From the NCBI GenBank assembly GCA_016870775.1, contig VGAK01000001.1, positions 1 through 64,000 of the forward strand: DNA of 64,000 bases, in the 5' to 3' direction. Positions 34,293 to 43,832 of this stretch are shown here, in pieces. Under the pieces are notes generated by a model, which ran no database searches, had not been told where the DNA came from, and saw only the letters and a program-made list of their open reading frames with translations. The DNA is from Actinomycetota bacterium. GTDB lineage: Bacteria > Actinomycetota > Acidimicrobiia > Acidimicrobiales > Ilumatobacteraceae. Numbering within the stretch: position 1 is the stretch's first letter; each line of letters begins with the position of its first letter. The position numbers and the translations under genes are program-made.

Positions 34293-34309
34293 GGCATTAC
34301 TTTGGCACG

Positions 34310-35125
34310 ATCGACACCGCGAGCCAGACGCCGGGATCGGGCCCACCCACGGTCGAGGCAGTGGGTGTCGTCCTGCTGCGGGACGGACAGCGGATCGTCG
34401 ACCGAGTGGATCTCGCCATCGGACCGGGTGAGCGATGGGTCCTGCTCGGCCCGAACGGGTGCGGCAAGACGTCCCTCGTGCGGATGATCTCGCTCTGGCT
34501 GCACCCGACTTCGGGTGAGATCAGGTTCGCCGGCGCTCCAGTCGGGCGTTTCGATGTGCGCCAAGCCCGGCGGGCGATCGCCCATGTCTCGGCCTCGCTG
34601 GCGGCCGACCTCAGACCGACCATCGACGTGCACGGTGCGGTGATGTCCGGGATCGAGGGCGCACTGGAGACCTGGTGGCACACGTGGGGCGCCGACGATG
34701 TCTCGCGGGCCGAGCGGAGCCTCGCGCGACTCGGGATCGGTCACCTCGCGCGTCGCGAGTTTGGCTCCCTCTCCTCGGGCGAGCAGCAGCGCGTGCTCCT
34801 CGCCCGCGCACTGGTGAACGAGCCCTCACTCGTGGTTCTGGACGAGCCCACCGCGCGTCTCGACGCTGGTGGTCGCGAGATGCTGATCGCCACCGTCGAG
34901 TCACTGGCCGCCGAATCCCCCGACCTTCCGATGGTGCTCGTGACCCACCATGTCGAGGAGATCCCCCGAACAACGACCCACTGTGCGCTGATGAACTCCG
35001 GACGCATCACCGCGGCAGGTGCGATCGGCGCGGTCATGGACTCGAGGTCCCTGAGTGACTGCTTCGGTGTCGATCTCACGCTGGAGCGACGGCGAAACGG
35101 CAGGTTCACCGCCTTCGCGAGGTGA
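34310..35125 (+). CDS. orphan ABC transporter ATP-binding protein (start codon uncertain)
   Basis: About 271 aa. Walker A LLGPNGCGKTSLVRMI, Q-loop region, signature FGSLSSGEQQRVLLARAL, Walker B SLVVLDEPTARLDAGG and switch His VLVTHHVEEI are intact. No permease is adjacent, so it may be an iron-chelate/molybdate-type ATPase serving a remote permease, or a non-transport ABC protein. Start problem: no ATG/GTG/TTG fits well. TACTTT (34298-34303) with a 6-nt gap points to an in-frame ATC at 34310, which I use provisionally; GTG 34361 would trim the first strand, and GTG 34268 lies inside the divergent gene. Confidence 0.8.
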   Translation: MDTASQTPGSGPPTVEAVGVVLLRDGQRIVDRVDLAIGPGERWVLLGPNGCGKTSLVRMISLWLHPTSGEIRFAGAPVGRFDVRQARRAIAHVSASLAADLRPTIDVHGAVMSGIEGALETWWHTWGADDVSRAERSLARLGIGHLARREFGSLSSGEQQRVLLARALVNEPSLVVLDEPTARLDAGGREMLIATVESLAAESPDLPMVLVTHHVEEIPRTTTHCALMNSGRITAAGAIGAVMDSRSLSDCFGVDLTLERRRNGRFTAFAR

Positions 35126-35146
35126 CACGACCCCGGGGAGCATCGC

Positions 35147-35605
35147 TCACCCCGGGCCCACGAGCCTGGCGAGGCCCTCCTTGCCCGCATCGATCTGGGA
35201 CGCGAGGACCCGGTCGAGGATGCCACCTGTCCACAACGACCCGCCGTACTCGAGCACCATCGTGACCCTGGTGTGTCCCGGCACGGTGTGTCCCGAGACA
35301 GCACCTCGCGTGAGCGGTTCCACGCGCGCCTCGAGGCGCCACACCGCATGGTGTCGTCCGTCGTCCTCGTCGCGCTCGAAGACCCACCGGCCCGCGTCTG
35401 CGACCGTGCGTCGCATGCGGAGCCTCTTGGACCTCGCGAACAACCCCACACGCGCCCGCAACTCGACCCGCCAGAGACCCTCACCGTCCGGCGTCGCCTC
35501 GACCACGAGGGGCATCCACTCCGGGTAGCGGGCGAGATCCGACACGAGCGGCTCGATCGATGCGACCGGGGCCGCCAGGTCCACCGACGAGTCAGACCTC
35601 ATCAT
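35147..35605 (-). CDS. SRPBCC (polyketide cyclase/START-like) family protein
   Basis: 152 aa. One START-like fold: N-terminal strand SSVDLAAPVASIEPLVSDL with LARYPEWMPLV, the helix-grip motif that opens ligand-binding SRPBCC proteins; alternating strands; and a C-terminal helix (LDRVLASQIDAGKEGLARLV). Such proteins bind hydrophobic ligands or act in aromatase/cyclase roles; nothing identifies a ligand. Two adjacent ATG codons (35605, 35602) are possible starts. It follows the DUF3499-like gene on the same strand and converges on the ABC ATPase gene. Confidence 0.74.
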   Translation of the reverse strand: MMRSDSSVDLAAPVASIEPLVSDLARYPEWMPLVVEATPDGEGLWRVELRARVGLFARSKRLRMRRTVADAGRWVFERDEDDGRHHAVWRLEARVEPLTRGAVSGHTVPGHTRVTMVLEYGGSLWTGGILDRVLASQIDAGKEGLARLVGPG

Positions 35606-35679
35606 GGGACCACCGCGACGTATCGGCGGTCGTGATGCACCGTCCATCCGGGCTGATCAGATCATTCCGCCTCATCAGA

Positions 35680-36294
35680 TCACCCGGGCTCGTCGGGCTC
35701 GCGGTCGCGCACCCCGAAGGCGCGCCCGAGGAGTCGGCCGAACACGGGCCCGGAGGGATCATCGGGAGAGTCCGTGCGCACGAGCCTCGGAGACCACGGC
35801 AACGCACGGGTCTCGTCGGGGTCGATGACCGGCTCATCGGCGTCGGACTCGTAGGTGAGTTCGCGCGCAACGCCGACGAATTCGTCGGCGGGTGTCACCG
35901 GTCCCCGAGCCACTGGTGCCGACTCGCGCGTCGGCGCCGGAGTCTCCAGCTCGGCCGCGGGCTCCGGTGCGGGGGGCGCCACGGCTGGGGGGAACGCCAG
36001 CACCGGGGCGACTTCCCCACGGTCGGCTCTCGTGGCGGCGCGACGGGGCTTTGGTCTCGGTGCGGGCTCCTGCGCGGGGACCCGGAAGAGCCTGGGGATC
36101 GGCTCGCGGCGGTCGTCGAGCGTCCAGCCCCGCGGGGGCACGAGCGCATCGGCATGTCGTCGGCACAGACGCCCGGCGAGTTCGCGCTCGAGAATCGCCC
36201 GGTTGTCGACCCACACGAGCAGGCTGGATGCGTTGATCCCGTAGGCGACCTCGGCGGGTGCCCCGCACCCTGGTCGCTCGCACAGTCTTCGCAC
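35680..36294 (-). CDS. DUF3499-like putative zinc-binding protein
   Basis: 204 aa. The first ~65 residues hold RRLCERPGCGAPAEVAYG and GRLCRRHADALVPPRGW, the spaced Cys/Cys and Cys/His pairs of the actinobacterial DUF3499 family, probably one zinc site. The rest is a Pro/Ala/Glu-rich disordered tail. Function unknown. I placed the start at GTG 36294, where TAGCGT lies 8 nt upstream and the protein begins at the conserved motif; a GTG at 36342 would abut the tRNA-Val gene and adds 16 unremarkable residues. Confidence 0.7.
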   Translation of the reverse strand: MRRLCERPGCGAPAEVAYGINASSLLVWVDNRAILERELAGRLCRRHADALVPPRGWTLDDRREPIPRLFRVPAQEPAPRPKPRRAATRADRGEVAPVLAFPPAVAPPAPEPAAELETPAPTRESAPVARGPVTPADEFVGVARELTYESDADEPVIDPDETRALPWSPRLVRTDSPDDPSGPVFGRLLGRAFGVRDREPDEPG

Positions 36295-36342
36295 GACGCC
36301 GAACGCTACTGGTCCGCACTCGCCACCGACCGACATCGGCAC

Positions 36343-36418
36343 TGGTGGGCGATACGGGCCTCGATCCCATGACCTCCACGGTGTGAACGTGGCGCTCTTC
36401 CAACTGAGCTAATCGCCC
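36343..36418 (-). tRNA. tRNA-Val (CAC anticodon) with A54
   Basis: 76-nt cloverleaf with encoded CCA. Acceptor GGGCGAT/ATCGCCC, D-arm GCTC/GAGC, anticodon stem CCACG/CGTGG with loop TTCACAC, and T-stem ATGGG/CCCGT (one G-U pair). The T-loop reads ATCGAGG, so the nearly invariant T54 is replaced by A. All stems pair, so I regard it as functional. It lies between the J-domain gene and the DUF3499-like gene. Confidence 0.93.
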
Positions 36419-36434
36419 TCGCGGGACCCTCAGG

Positions 36435-37046
36435 CTATCCCGACTCGTCTCCCGCTCGCACCTCCACCAGGTCGACGCAGGCGATACCCATGCCCTGACG
36501 GTCCTGGTGGCTGGAGGTGTCCTGCGGACACGAGCGGTCGAAGGCGATCAGTTGACGCACCACGCCCTCGTGCGGCCCGTCGCATCGCACCTCGAAAGCG
36601 GCCGACATGTCGTCGATGTCGACACAACTGCCCGCCTGGATCAGTTGGTCCGGGGCCCCGGGAGGTGCCGGGCGGGTGTTCGCGTGCGCCGTGAGCACGG
36701 CGGCGGATCCGAGCACGACGATGCCGAGCATCAGGCGCCAGGGAATGCGCGGTCGTGCGAGCGGCTCGACGAGCACCGGTCCGGCTCCGGCACCATCACC
36801 GACCCGGGTGCCGTGGTCCGTCGACGGTCGTTGACGCGCCGCGTCGTGGGCGCGACGCCGCGCGGGATCGGACAGGGTCGACCATGCCGCATTGACCTCG
36901 GCCATCGTCGGACCCGCCGGACCCGCATCACCACCCACGTCTGGGTGCAGTCGCCTCGCCAGACGCCGGTAGGCGTCACGGATCTCGGACTCGCTCGCGT
37001 CGCGCGCGACCCCGAGGACGAGGTACGGGTCGCGATCAGTAGCCAT
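36435..37046 (-). CDS. membrane-anchored J-domain protein
   Basis: 203 aa. The first ~65 residues form a J-domain (DPYLVLGVARDASESEIRDAYRRLA, then the diagnostic HPD in RLHPDVGG) that would stimulate DnaK. One transmembrane helix follows (WRLMLGIVVLGSAAVLTAHA, near residues 103-122), and a ~80-residue C-terminal part with several Cys (GSCVDIDD, EVRCDGPHEG, SCPQDT, IACVDL) would lie outside the membrane and may form disulfides. That part resembles small exported modules of unknown role. The ATG overlaps the end of the upstream dehydrogenase gene by 11 bp. Confidence 0.8.
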   Translation of the reverse strand: MATDRDPYLVLGVARDASESEIRDAYRRLARRLHPDVGGDAGPAGPTMAEVNAAWSTLSDPARRRAHDAARQRPSTDHGTRVGDGAGAGPVLVEPLARPRIPWRLMLGIVVLGSAAVLTAHANTRPAPPGAPDQLIQAGSCVDIDDMSAAFEVRCDGPHEGVVRQLIAFDRSCPQDTSSHQDRQGMGIACVDLVEVRAGDESG

Positions 37047-37953
37047 TGTGTACGTCCACCAAACCGATCAACTCCCGACCGCCAAGGTACCGCCGGACGT
37101 TCGAGGTGATCCGCTCTGAGAGCAGGGGCACGGCCATCTCGGGTGTGTTCCCGACGTGCGGGGAGATGATGCAATTCGGGAGACTCCACAACCGATGCCC
37201 CGCCGGGAGGGGTTCGGGATCGGTCACATCCAGTGCCGCTCCACCGATGACACCGTTCTCGAGCGCCCACACGAGGTCCTCGGTCACGATGTGGCGGCCC
37301 CGCGCGACGTTCACGATCCAGGTGTGCGGCTCCATCGACCCGAGTTCCGCGCGACCGATGATCCCCTCGGTTTCGGGCGTCAGCGAGAGCGCAAGCACGA
37401 CGAGGTCCGCCCCCGCGAGTGCGTGCTCGAGACCCTCCATGCCGAGCACCTCGGCGGCACCACCCAGGTGCCCCACCGTGCGCCGCACCACCGTGACGCG
37501 GCATCGAAACGGCGCGAGCAACCGCAGGAGCGACTCTGTGATTCCCCCGCCACCCAGGATCGTCACCCGCGCACCCAGCAGGTTGCGGCCCGCGGGCCCG
37601 GACCACGAGTGCTCCCGCGCGTACCCGGCCACGTGGCGCATCCCCGCGAGCGCGAGCGCGAGCGCGTGCTCGGCAACCGGCTCGGCATAGACACCCTTGC
37701 CGCATGTCCAGACGCGCCGGTCATCGAGCACCGAGACGAAATTCTCGATGCCCGCGAACGGCACCTGCACCCAATCGAAATGCGGATGCTCCGCGAGAAG
37801 TGCCACGAGCCCCTCGGTGTCGCGCGCCGCGGTCCACACGAGCGCGGACGCCTCGGCCGGTTCGCAGACCGTCCCACCGCCGGCGACCACCGCGTCGGCC
37901 ACCCACGCGGGCGACGACTCGGGGCGCACCGTGATGCCCCGGGGCGCACTCAT
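37036..37953 (-). CDS. D-2-hydroxyacid dehydrogenase family protein
   Basis: 305 aa. The NAD-binding Rossmann domain shows LLGARVTILGGGGITESLL (GxGxxG-like with GGGG), with the conserved Arg in VNVARGRHIVTEDL, Glu in DVTDPEPLP and catalytic His in IISPHVGNTPEM. It interconverts a 2-keto acid and a D-2-hydroxy acid; substrate unknown. ATG 37953 overlaps the potC stop as ATGA, so it belongs to the polyamine-transporter operon by position, although no standard role in polyamine breakdown is known to me. Residues upstream of 37953 in the same frame are antisense-like and excluded. Confidence 0.85.
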   Translation of the reverse strand: MSAPRGITVRPESSPAWVADAVVAGGGTVCEPAEASALVWTAARDTEGLVALLAEHPHFDWVQVPFAGIENFVSVLDDRRVWTCGKGVYAEPVAEHALALALAGMRHVAGYAREHSWSGPAGRNLLGARVTILGGGGITESLLRLLAPFRCRVTVVRRTVGHLGGAAEVLGMEGLEHALAGADLVVLALSLTPETEGIIGRAELGSMEPHTWIVNVARGRHIVTEDLVWALENGVIGGAALDVTDPEPLPAGHRLWSLPNCIISPHVGNTPEMAVPLLSERITSNVRRYLGGRELIGLVDVHNGY

Positions 37954-38774
37954 CCCGCGACCACTCCGTGCCGCTTGCGCCTGCGCGCACCGAACGCGGC
38001 ACCGAGAGCCATCAGCGACACGCTGACCATCAGCAGCATCGTGGCGAGCACGTTGATCTGCGGCGGGATCTTCACCCGCGACGCCCCGAAGATCTGCAGG
38101 GGGAACGTCAGCAGGGAGCCCGCGTTGAAGAAGGTGATGATGAAGTCGTCGATCGAGAGCGCGAACGACAACAGCGCGGCGGCCGCGATCCCGGGCAGGA
38201 TCAGGGGGAATGTGATGCTCCAGAACGCGCGCATGGGGGTGGCACCGAGGTCCATTGCGGCGTGTTCGAGGGTCCAGTCGAAGCCCCTGATCCGCGCGCG
38301 CACCGTGACGGCAACGAAGGAGACCTGGAACCCGATGTGGGCGATGATCACCGTGGTGTAGCCAAAGTCGACTCCCCGGTCTATGAACAGGGTCGCGAGC
38401 GAGGAACCGAGCACGATCTCGGGGGCCGTGAGCGGAATCACGAGGAACAGGTTGACCCCGTTGCGACCGCGGAAGTCGTAGCGGCTCAGCGAGACCGCGA
38501 TCAACGATCCGAGCACTGTCGCGCACACCGTCGCCACCGCTGCGATGCGCAGGCTCACCCACAGGGCCCTCGTGAGCTCGGGCTCTGCGAAGGGATCGGC
38601 CCAGTGCTTCAGCGTGAACCCCTGCCACTCGATGTTGAATTTTCCCACCGGATCGTTGAACGAGAACACCACGATCACGATGATCGGCAGGAACACGTAC
38701 AGCAGGCCGAGGCCCGCGACGGTGTTGACCGCCCGGCGACCGAGACGCTGGCGCGTGCTCGTGGCCGCGCTCAT
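37950..38774 (-). CDS. potC: polyamine ABC transporter permease (PotC-like)
   Basis: 274 aa with six transmembrane helices. The EAA cytoplasmic loop AAMDLGATPMRAFWSITFPLILPGI contacts the ATPase. FVFSFNDPVGKFNIEWQGF-like periplasmic sequence after helix 1 (IVVFSFNDPVG) is typical of PotC/PotI. With PotB it forms the membrane channel for spermidine/putrescine. ATG 38774 lies 13 bp after the potB stop. Overlaps the dehydrogenase gene by 4 bp. Confidence 0.9.
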   Translation of the reverse strand: MSAATSTRQRLGRRAVNTVAGLGLLYVFLPIIVIVVFSFNDPVGKFNIEWQGFTLKHWADPFAEPELTRALWVSLRIAAVATVCATVLGSLIAVSLSRYDFRGRNGVNLFLVIPLTAPEIVLGSSLATLFIDRGVDFGYTTVIIAHIGFQVSFVAVTVRARIRGFDWTLEHAAMDLGATPMRAFWSITFPLILPGIAAAALLSFALSIDDFIITFFNAGSLLTFPLQIFGASRVKIPPQINVLATMLLMVSVSLMALGAAFGARRRKRHGVVAG

Positions 38775-38787
38775 GCGGGAATCCTGC

Positions 38788-39846
38788 TCACACCAGATCC
38801 TCGGTGTCGAGGTACCGCGAATAGAGGAGCACCGCGACGCTGATGATGATCATCAACACGAACGACATCGCGCTCGCGAGCGGGTAATTCAACTGCCGGA
38901 GGAACTGATCCTGGATCGAGTTGCCGATCATCGTGGTGCCGGGGTTCCCGAGGAACTGGGCGTTCACGAAGTCACCGGCGGCGGGGATGAACACGAGCAG
39001 GCTGCCCGCGAAGACCCCGGGCAGCGACAACGGCAGCACCACCTTGCGGAACGCCCCCGCGGCCGATGAGTAGAGATCCTGCGCCGCATCCACCAACCGT
39101 GGGTCGATCTTCTCGAGGCTCACGTAGAGAGGGAGCACCATGAACGGCAGGAAGTTGTACGTGAGACCCCCGATGACTGCCGTGGGTGTGTTGAGCAGTC
39201 GACCATTGTCCATAATCCCGAGCCAATTCAACGGTCCGTCCAAGCGGATCGCCTCGAGCGCAGCCACCACGGGACCGGCATCGGCGAGCAGGTTCCCCCA
39301 CGCCAAGGTCCTGATGAGGTAGGACGTGAAGAACGGCACCACTATGAGTCCCATCAGCACGTTGCGCAACCTGCCACCGCGGAACGCGACGGCATACGCG
39401 AGCGGATACCCGATGCAGATGGTCAGCACGGTGGCGATCCCCGCATAGAGGAAGCTGCGTCCGAATTGTGGCGCGAAGTCGGTGAGGGCACGCGAGTAGT
39501 TCGACCAGTCCCACGTGAACGAGGGGAAGAAGTCGAACCGGCTCTTCTTCGACGACAGTGACATCACCGCCATCGTCCAGAGCGGGGCGAGGAAGAACAG
39601 ACTGAGCCAGAGGATGCCCGGCTTCAGCAAGCCGTACGGGGCGATCGCGCGGCGCACCTCGAGCCCGCCGCCCACGCCTGCCCACACCAACAACACCAGC
39701 ACCGTGAGCATCGCCACCGCGACGAGGACCGCCCAGGGTCCCGAAACCCACCCCGCGCCCAGGGCGACCATGCCGACGCCGAGGCCGGTCATCACACCGA
39801 GCCCGACCGCGTCGGGCTTGCGGGTGACAGCGGGAGGTGCGCCCAA
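38788..39846 (-). CDS. potB: polyamine ABC transporter permease (PotB-like)
   Basis: 352 aa, longer than usual because two extra N-terminal hydrophobic segments (GLGVMTGLGVGMVALGAGWV; AVLVAVAMLTVLVLLVWAG) precede the six-helix permease core. The core shows LWLSLFFLAPLWTMAVMS, the FFTSYLIRTLAW segment and the EAA loop AAQDLYSSAAGAFRKVVLPLSLPG. It starts with TTG at 39846, supported by a strong GGGGAGGGG 5 nt upstream and by lack of any other suitable codon. Pairs with PotC. Confidence 0.9.
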   Translation of the reverse strand: MGAPPAVTRKPDAVGLGVMTGLGVGMVALGAGWVSGPWAVLVAVAMLTVLVLLVWAGVGGGLEVRRAIAPYGLLKPGILWLSLFFLAPLWTMAVMSLSSKKSRFDFFPSFTWDWSNYSRALTDFAPQFGRSFLYAGIATVLTICIGYPLAYAVAFRGGRLRNVLMGLIVVPFFTSYLIRTLAWGNLLADAGPVVAALEAIRLDGPLNWLGIMDNGRLLNTPTAVIGGLTYNFLPFMVLPLYVSLEKIDPRLVDAAQDLYSSAAGAFRKVVLPLSLPGVFAGSLLVFIPAAGDFVNAQFLGNPGTTMIGNSIQDQFLRQLNYPLASAMSFVLMIIISVAVLLYSRYLDTEDLV

Positions 39847-39873
39847 ACCAACCCCTCCCCGCGCGAATCGCGC

Positions 39874-41019
39874 CTAGGCGCCGGTGATCTTGGCGAAGGC
39901 CTCGTCGAACTTGGCCTCTTCATCCTCCGATAGCGGACCCCAGGTCTGCAGGCGCGACAGCGTCGCCTCGTCGGGGAACAACAACGGGCTCTCCGCGATC
40001 GCGGCGGCATCACCGCCCAACTTGACGAGTTCGTCCTTCACGCCGGCGACCGGGCTCATGTAGGCCACGAAGGCGGTGATGCGCGCGGCATTCACCGGGT
40101 CGTAGCACCAGTTGATCCACTGGGCGACCGCGTCGGAGTTCTCCGAACCCGTGAGCCAGATCATCGTGTCGTACCAGGACGTGCCACCCTCCTCTGGGAT
40201 CACGAACTTGATGTCGGGATTGTCTCGCGACAACTGCACGACGTCACCGGACCACGCCACGCACGCCGCAAAGTTCCCCGCGTTGAGGTCGTCCATGTAG
40301 TCGTTTCCGGTGAACGAACGGATCTGGCCGTCACTCTTGGCCTTCTCCAGCTTCTCGAACCCGACGGCCGCCTCGTCGAAGGTCGAGATCGTCTCGATGT
40401 TCTTGCCCTCCCCCATCAGGATCAAGCCCATCGTGTCGCGCATCTCGGTGAGCATGCCGATCTTGCCCTTGAACTCCGGGGCGAACAGGTCCGCCATGCC
40501 CTTGATCTCGCGACCGGTGATCTTGGTGTTGTAGGCGATGCCGGCGATCCCCGTCTGCCACGGGAGACTGAACTCACCGTTTGGGTCCCATGCCGGGTTC
40601 TTGAGATCTGGACGCAGGTTCGCCGCGTTCGGGATCTTGTCGAGCGGGAGTTTCTGCGCCCAGCCGAGCTTCACGTAACGCGAGGCCATCCAGAAGGTGG
40701 GCGCAATCAGGTCCGGGTCGGCCTTGTCTCCCTTGGCGAGCAGCGGCTGCACCTTGGCGAAATACTCGTTGTTGTCGTTGTAGGCCTCGGTGTACTTCAT
40801 CTCGATGCCGGTCGCGGCCATGAAGAGCTTCACCGTCTCCTCGTCGATGTAGGCGGGCCAGTTCTCGAAATACAAGGACCTCCCGGGGGATCCGCCGGTG
40901 GTGTCGGAAGCAGTGTCGGAGGCACCACACGCGGACAGGATCGCGGGTATCGACATCGCCCCCACGCCCATCAGGCCGGACCTGATCAGAAATTCCCTGC
41001 GATTCATGGGTGTGGGCAT
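39874..41019 (-). CDS. potD: polyamine-binding lipoprotein of ABC transporter (PotD-like)
   Basis: 381 aa. The N-terminus has a twin-arginine motif (NRREFLIRSGLMGVG) followed by a lipobox ending IPAILSAC, so it is probably a Tat-exported lipoprotein. The mature part matches spermidine/putrescine-binding proteins: LYFENWPAYIDEETVKLF, TGIEMKYTEAYNDNNEYF and MADLFAPEFKGKIGML. It captures polyamines outside the cell and delivers them to PotBC. ATG 41019 has AGGAGGG 8 nt upstream; ATG 41007 is a less well-spaced option. Confidence 0.92.
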   Translation of the reverse strand: MPTPMNRREFLIRSGLMGVGAMSIPAILSACGASDTASDTTGGSPGRSLYFENWPAYIDEETVKLFMAATGIEMKYTEAYNDNNEYFAKVQPLLAKGDKADPDLIAPTFWMASRYVKLGWAQKLPLDKIPNAANLRPDLKNPAWDPNGEFSLPWQTGIAGIAYNTKITGREIKGMADLFAPEFKGKIGMLTEMRDTMGLILMGEGKNIETISTFDEAAVGFEKLEKAKSDGQIRSFTGNDYMDDLNAGNFAACVAWSGDVVQLSRDNPDIKFVIPEEGGTSWYDTMIWLTGSENSDAVAQWINWCYDPVNAARITAFVAYMSPVAGVKDELVKLGGDAAAIAESPLLFPDEATLSRLQTWGPLSEDEEAKFDEAFAKITGA

Positions 41020-41109
41020 CGAAGCGTCCCTCCTGTCAGAAAGCCGATGATGAGCACCATAGTCCGATCGGCCGACACGCGAGCACGCCTCCGCGACGGG
41101 CGGTCCCCC

Positions 41110-42243
41110 TCAGAGTGCGGCCTCGACACGATCGACGTCGGTGGTCGTCGCGCCGGCGACAGCCGGCCACCCGCTGAGCACGTACGGCGCATCGGCTCGC
41201 CAGCCGAAGTGCACCCCGGCACCGGGCCGCAGGAACGACACATCGGCATCCCCCGCCACGACTGCTGCGACCTCGGCACCATCCCCGGTGCGCGCGACGA
41301 GCCGCACCGAGGCGCCCTGGAAGACCACGTCGGTCACGCTCGACTTGATCGAGTCACCGTGCGATGGGCTCGCCGACGCGACGAACTGCTCGGGGCGCAC
41401 CATCACCGTCACCTTCGCCCCCGCCGAGACATCCGCCCCCGCTGCCACCTGCGACCCCGGCACCGTCACCGTCGCCCCCGCGGCGAGCGACACCCGAACT
41501 TCCACCGCGTCAGACGATGCGACGGTTCCGGGCAAGAGGTTCGCTGAACCAATGAAACCCGCCACGAAGAGGGTGGCAGGACGCCTGTAGATCTCGGTGG
41601 GGCTCCCGATCTGCTCGACGCGACCCTGGCTCATCACCGCGATGCGGTCGCTCATGGTGAGGGCCTCCCCTTGGTCGTGCGTGACGAAGACGAAGGCGAT
41701 TCCGACGTCACGCTGGATCCGCTTCAACTCGATCTGCATCGCCTCGCGCAGTTTGAGATCGAGGGCCGCGAGCGGCTCGTCGAGGAGGAGTGCGCTCGGG
41801 TAGTTCACGAGCGCCCGGGCGAGCGCCACGCGCTGCTGCTGCCCTCCCGACAGTTGCGCCGGTCTCCGAACGGCGAAATCGGCGAGGCGAACCACCGAGA
41901 GCATCTCGGCGACTCGCGTCGCCACCTCGGACTCGGGGATCTTGTGGTTGCGGGGCCCGAAGGCGACGTTGTCGGCCACCGACATGTGGGGAAAGAGCGC
42001 GTACTGCTGGAACACCGTGTTCACGTTGCGCTTGTGCGGCGGCACCGCCGACACGTCGTCGCCACCGATCAGGACCCGGCCGGTGGTGGGTTGCTCGAAT
42101 CCCGCGATCATCTTGAGGATCGTGGTCTTGCCGCACCCCGACGGGCCGAGCAGCGAGAAGAACTCTCCGTGGGTGATCCCAAAGTTGGCCTCGTGCACGG
42201 CGGTGAAGTCGCCGTAGCGCTTCGTCGCGTGATCGAGACGCAC
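41110..42243 (-). CDS. potA: polyamine ABC transporter ATP-binding protein (PotA-like)
   Basis: 377 aa. Walker [18 protein letters not shown], signature [17 protein letters not shown], Walker [14 protein letters not shown], switch [12 protein letters not shown], and a C-terminal TOBE region (about residues 270-365) as in PotA. It powers PotBC. Start uncertain: GTG 42243 gives a normal first strand ([13 protein letters not shown]), but a GGGAGGG further upstream (around 42285) suggests translation may begin ~13 codons earlier at a non-standard codon. The gene lies 75 bp after the aldehyde dehydrogenase and 90 bp before potD. Confidence 0.92.
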   Translation of the reverse strand: MRLDHATKRYGDFTAVHEANFGITHGEFFSLLGPSGCGKTTILKMIAGFEQPTTGRVLIGGDDVSAVPPHKRNVNTVFQQYALFPHMSVADNVAFGPRNHKIPESEVATRVAEMLSVVRLADFAVRRPAQLSGGQQQRVALARALVNYPSALLLDEPLAALDLKLREAMQIELKRIQRDVGIAFVFVTHDQGEALTMSDRIAVMSQGRVEQIGSPTEIYRRPATLFVAGFIGSANLLPGTVASSDAVEVRVSLAAGATVTVPGSQVAAGADVSAGAKVTVMVRPEQFVASASPSHGDSIKSSVTDVVFQGASVRLVARTGDGAEVAAVVAGDADVSFLRPGAGVHFGWRADAPYVLSGWPAVAGATTTDVDRVEAAL

Positions 42244-42318
42244 GACCTCGCCGCTCGCGGCCCGATTCTCGTTGCCGTCCAGAAGCCCTCCCGGTCGATC
42301 CGCCCCGACGGGGCGAGA

Positions 42319-43746
42319 CTAACTGTCGATGTTCGCCATCACGTGCTTGATGCGCGTGTAGTCGTCGAGCGCGTACGCGGACAGATCCTTGCCGTAGCCC
42401 GACTTCTTGTAGCCGCCGTGGGGCATCTCGGCAACGATCGGAATGTGGGTGTTGATCCACACGCAACCGAAGTCGAGGTGCTTGGCCATCCGCATCGCCT
42501 TGCCGAAGTCGCGGGTCCACACCGACGAGGCGAGCCCGTACTCGACCCCGTTGGCCCACCGGAGGGCCTCGTCCTCGTCGGAGAATCGCTGCACGGTGAT
42601 GACCGGGCCGAAGATCTCGTTCTGGATCATCTCGTCGTCCTGCTTCAGGTCCGCCACGACGGTCGGCGAGTAGAAGAACCCCTCACCCCCGAGGGCCGAG
42701 CCCCCCGTCACCACGCGCGCGTGGGACGGCGTTCGGTCCAGGTAGCCCGCGACGCGCGCCAACTGGTTCGCATTGTTCAGCGGCCCGAACGTGTTCTCCC
42801 CCGCCGAGGGCGCACCGGTGGTCGCGCCGGATGCCTGTTCGGCGAGAGCGGCGACGAACTCGCCGTAGATGCGCGGTCCGCACAACACGCGCGTGGCGGC
42901 CGTGCAGTCCTGGCCCGCGTTGAACAACCCGGCCACCGAGATCCCCGCGGCGGCGGCCTCTATGTCGGCATCGTCGAACACGATGACCGGTGCCTTGCCC
43001 CCGAGCTCGAGGTGCACGCGCTTCACGCTTCTTGCCGCGGCCTCGGCGACCTCCATGCCCGCGCGCACCGAGCCGGTCACCGACACCATCGAGGGGATGT
43101 CATGGGCGACCATGCGGCGACCGGTGTCGCGGTCTCCGCACACCACGTTGAACACCCCCGCCGGGAGGAACTCGGCGGCGATCTCGGCGAGCAGGACCGT
43201 GGAGGCCGGGGTCGTGTCGGAGGGCTTGAGCACCACCGTGTTGCCGGCAGCGATCGCGGGCGCGAACTTCCACACAGCCATCATCATCGGGTAGTTCCAT
43301 GGTGCGACCTGGGCGCACACGCCCACGGGCTCGCGCCTGATCATGGATGTCATGTTGCGCATGTACTCGGCGGTCGCCTTGCCCTCGAGCATGCGCGCCG
43401 CACCGGCGAAGAACCTGATCTGGTCGACCATCGGGGGGATCTCCTCGGAGCGGGTCAACTCCGTCGGCTTGCCCGTGTTCTGCACCTCGCAAGCGAGCAC
43501 CTCGTCGGCACGCGCCTCAATAGCATCGGCGATCTTGTAGAGCGCGCGCGATCTCTCCGATGGCGTCGTCTGGCTCCACTCGCCGAATGCGGCCGCGGCG
43601 GCCCGCATCGCGTCGTCGACATCGGCGTCGGAACTGAGCGCCGCCGTGGCGTACGTGCGGCCCGTCGCCGGGTCGATCACCTCGGTGGTGCGCCCGTCGC
43701 GGGCATCGACGCTCCGGGAGTTGACGAAGTTCCTGATGTTCTTCAT
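42319..43746 (-). CDS. prr: gamma-aminobutyraldehyde dehydrogenase
   Basis: 475 aa aldehyde dehydrogenase. NAD motif and catalytic pair are visible: [16 protein letters not shown], the general-base Glu in [19 protein letters not shown], and the catalytic Cys in [33 protein letters not shown] and [27 protein letters not shown] resemble the putrescine-pathway enzyme that oxidises 4-aminobutanal to GABA. Its position just before potADBC supports this. ATG 43746 lies 7 nt after GAACCT (43759 to 43754), a weak leaderless box. Betaine-aldehyde or another amino-aldehyde is the alternative substrate. Confidence 0.86.
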   Translation of the reverse strand: MKNIRNFVNSRSVDARDGRTTEVIDPATGRTYATAALSSDADVDDAMRAAAAAFGEWSQTTPSERSRALYKIADAIEARADEVLACEVQNTGKPTELTRSEEIPPMVDQIRFFAGAARMLEGKATAEYMRNMTSMIRREPVGVCAQVAPWNYPMMMAVWKFAPAIAAGNTVVLKPSDTTPASTVLLAEIAAEFLPAGVFNVVCGDRDTGRRMVAHDIPSMVSVTGSVRAGMEVAEAAARSVKRVHLELGGKAPVIVFDDADIEAAAAGISVAGLFNAGQDCTAATRVLCGPRIYGEFVAALAEQASGATTGAPSAGENTFGPLNNANQLARVAGYLDRTPSHARVVTGGSALGGEGFFYSPTVVADLKQDDEMIQNEIFGPVITVQRFSDEDEALRWANGVEYGLASSVWTRDFGKAMRMAKHLDFGCVWINTHIPIVAEMPHGGYKKSGYGKDLSAYALDDYTRIKHVMANIDS

Positions 43747-43832
43747 GCCCCATAGGTTCCCACAACGGCCGCACCGATGCGATGGGCACCCCTGACGCAC
43801 CAGCCGGCTGGCGGCACGGTAGACACGGGAAC

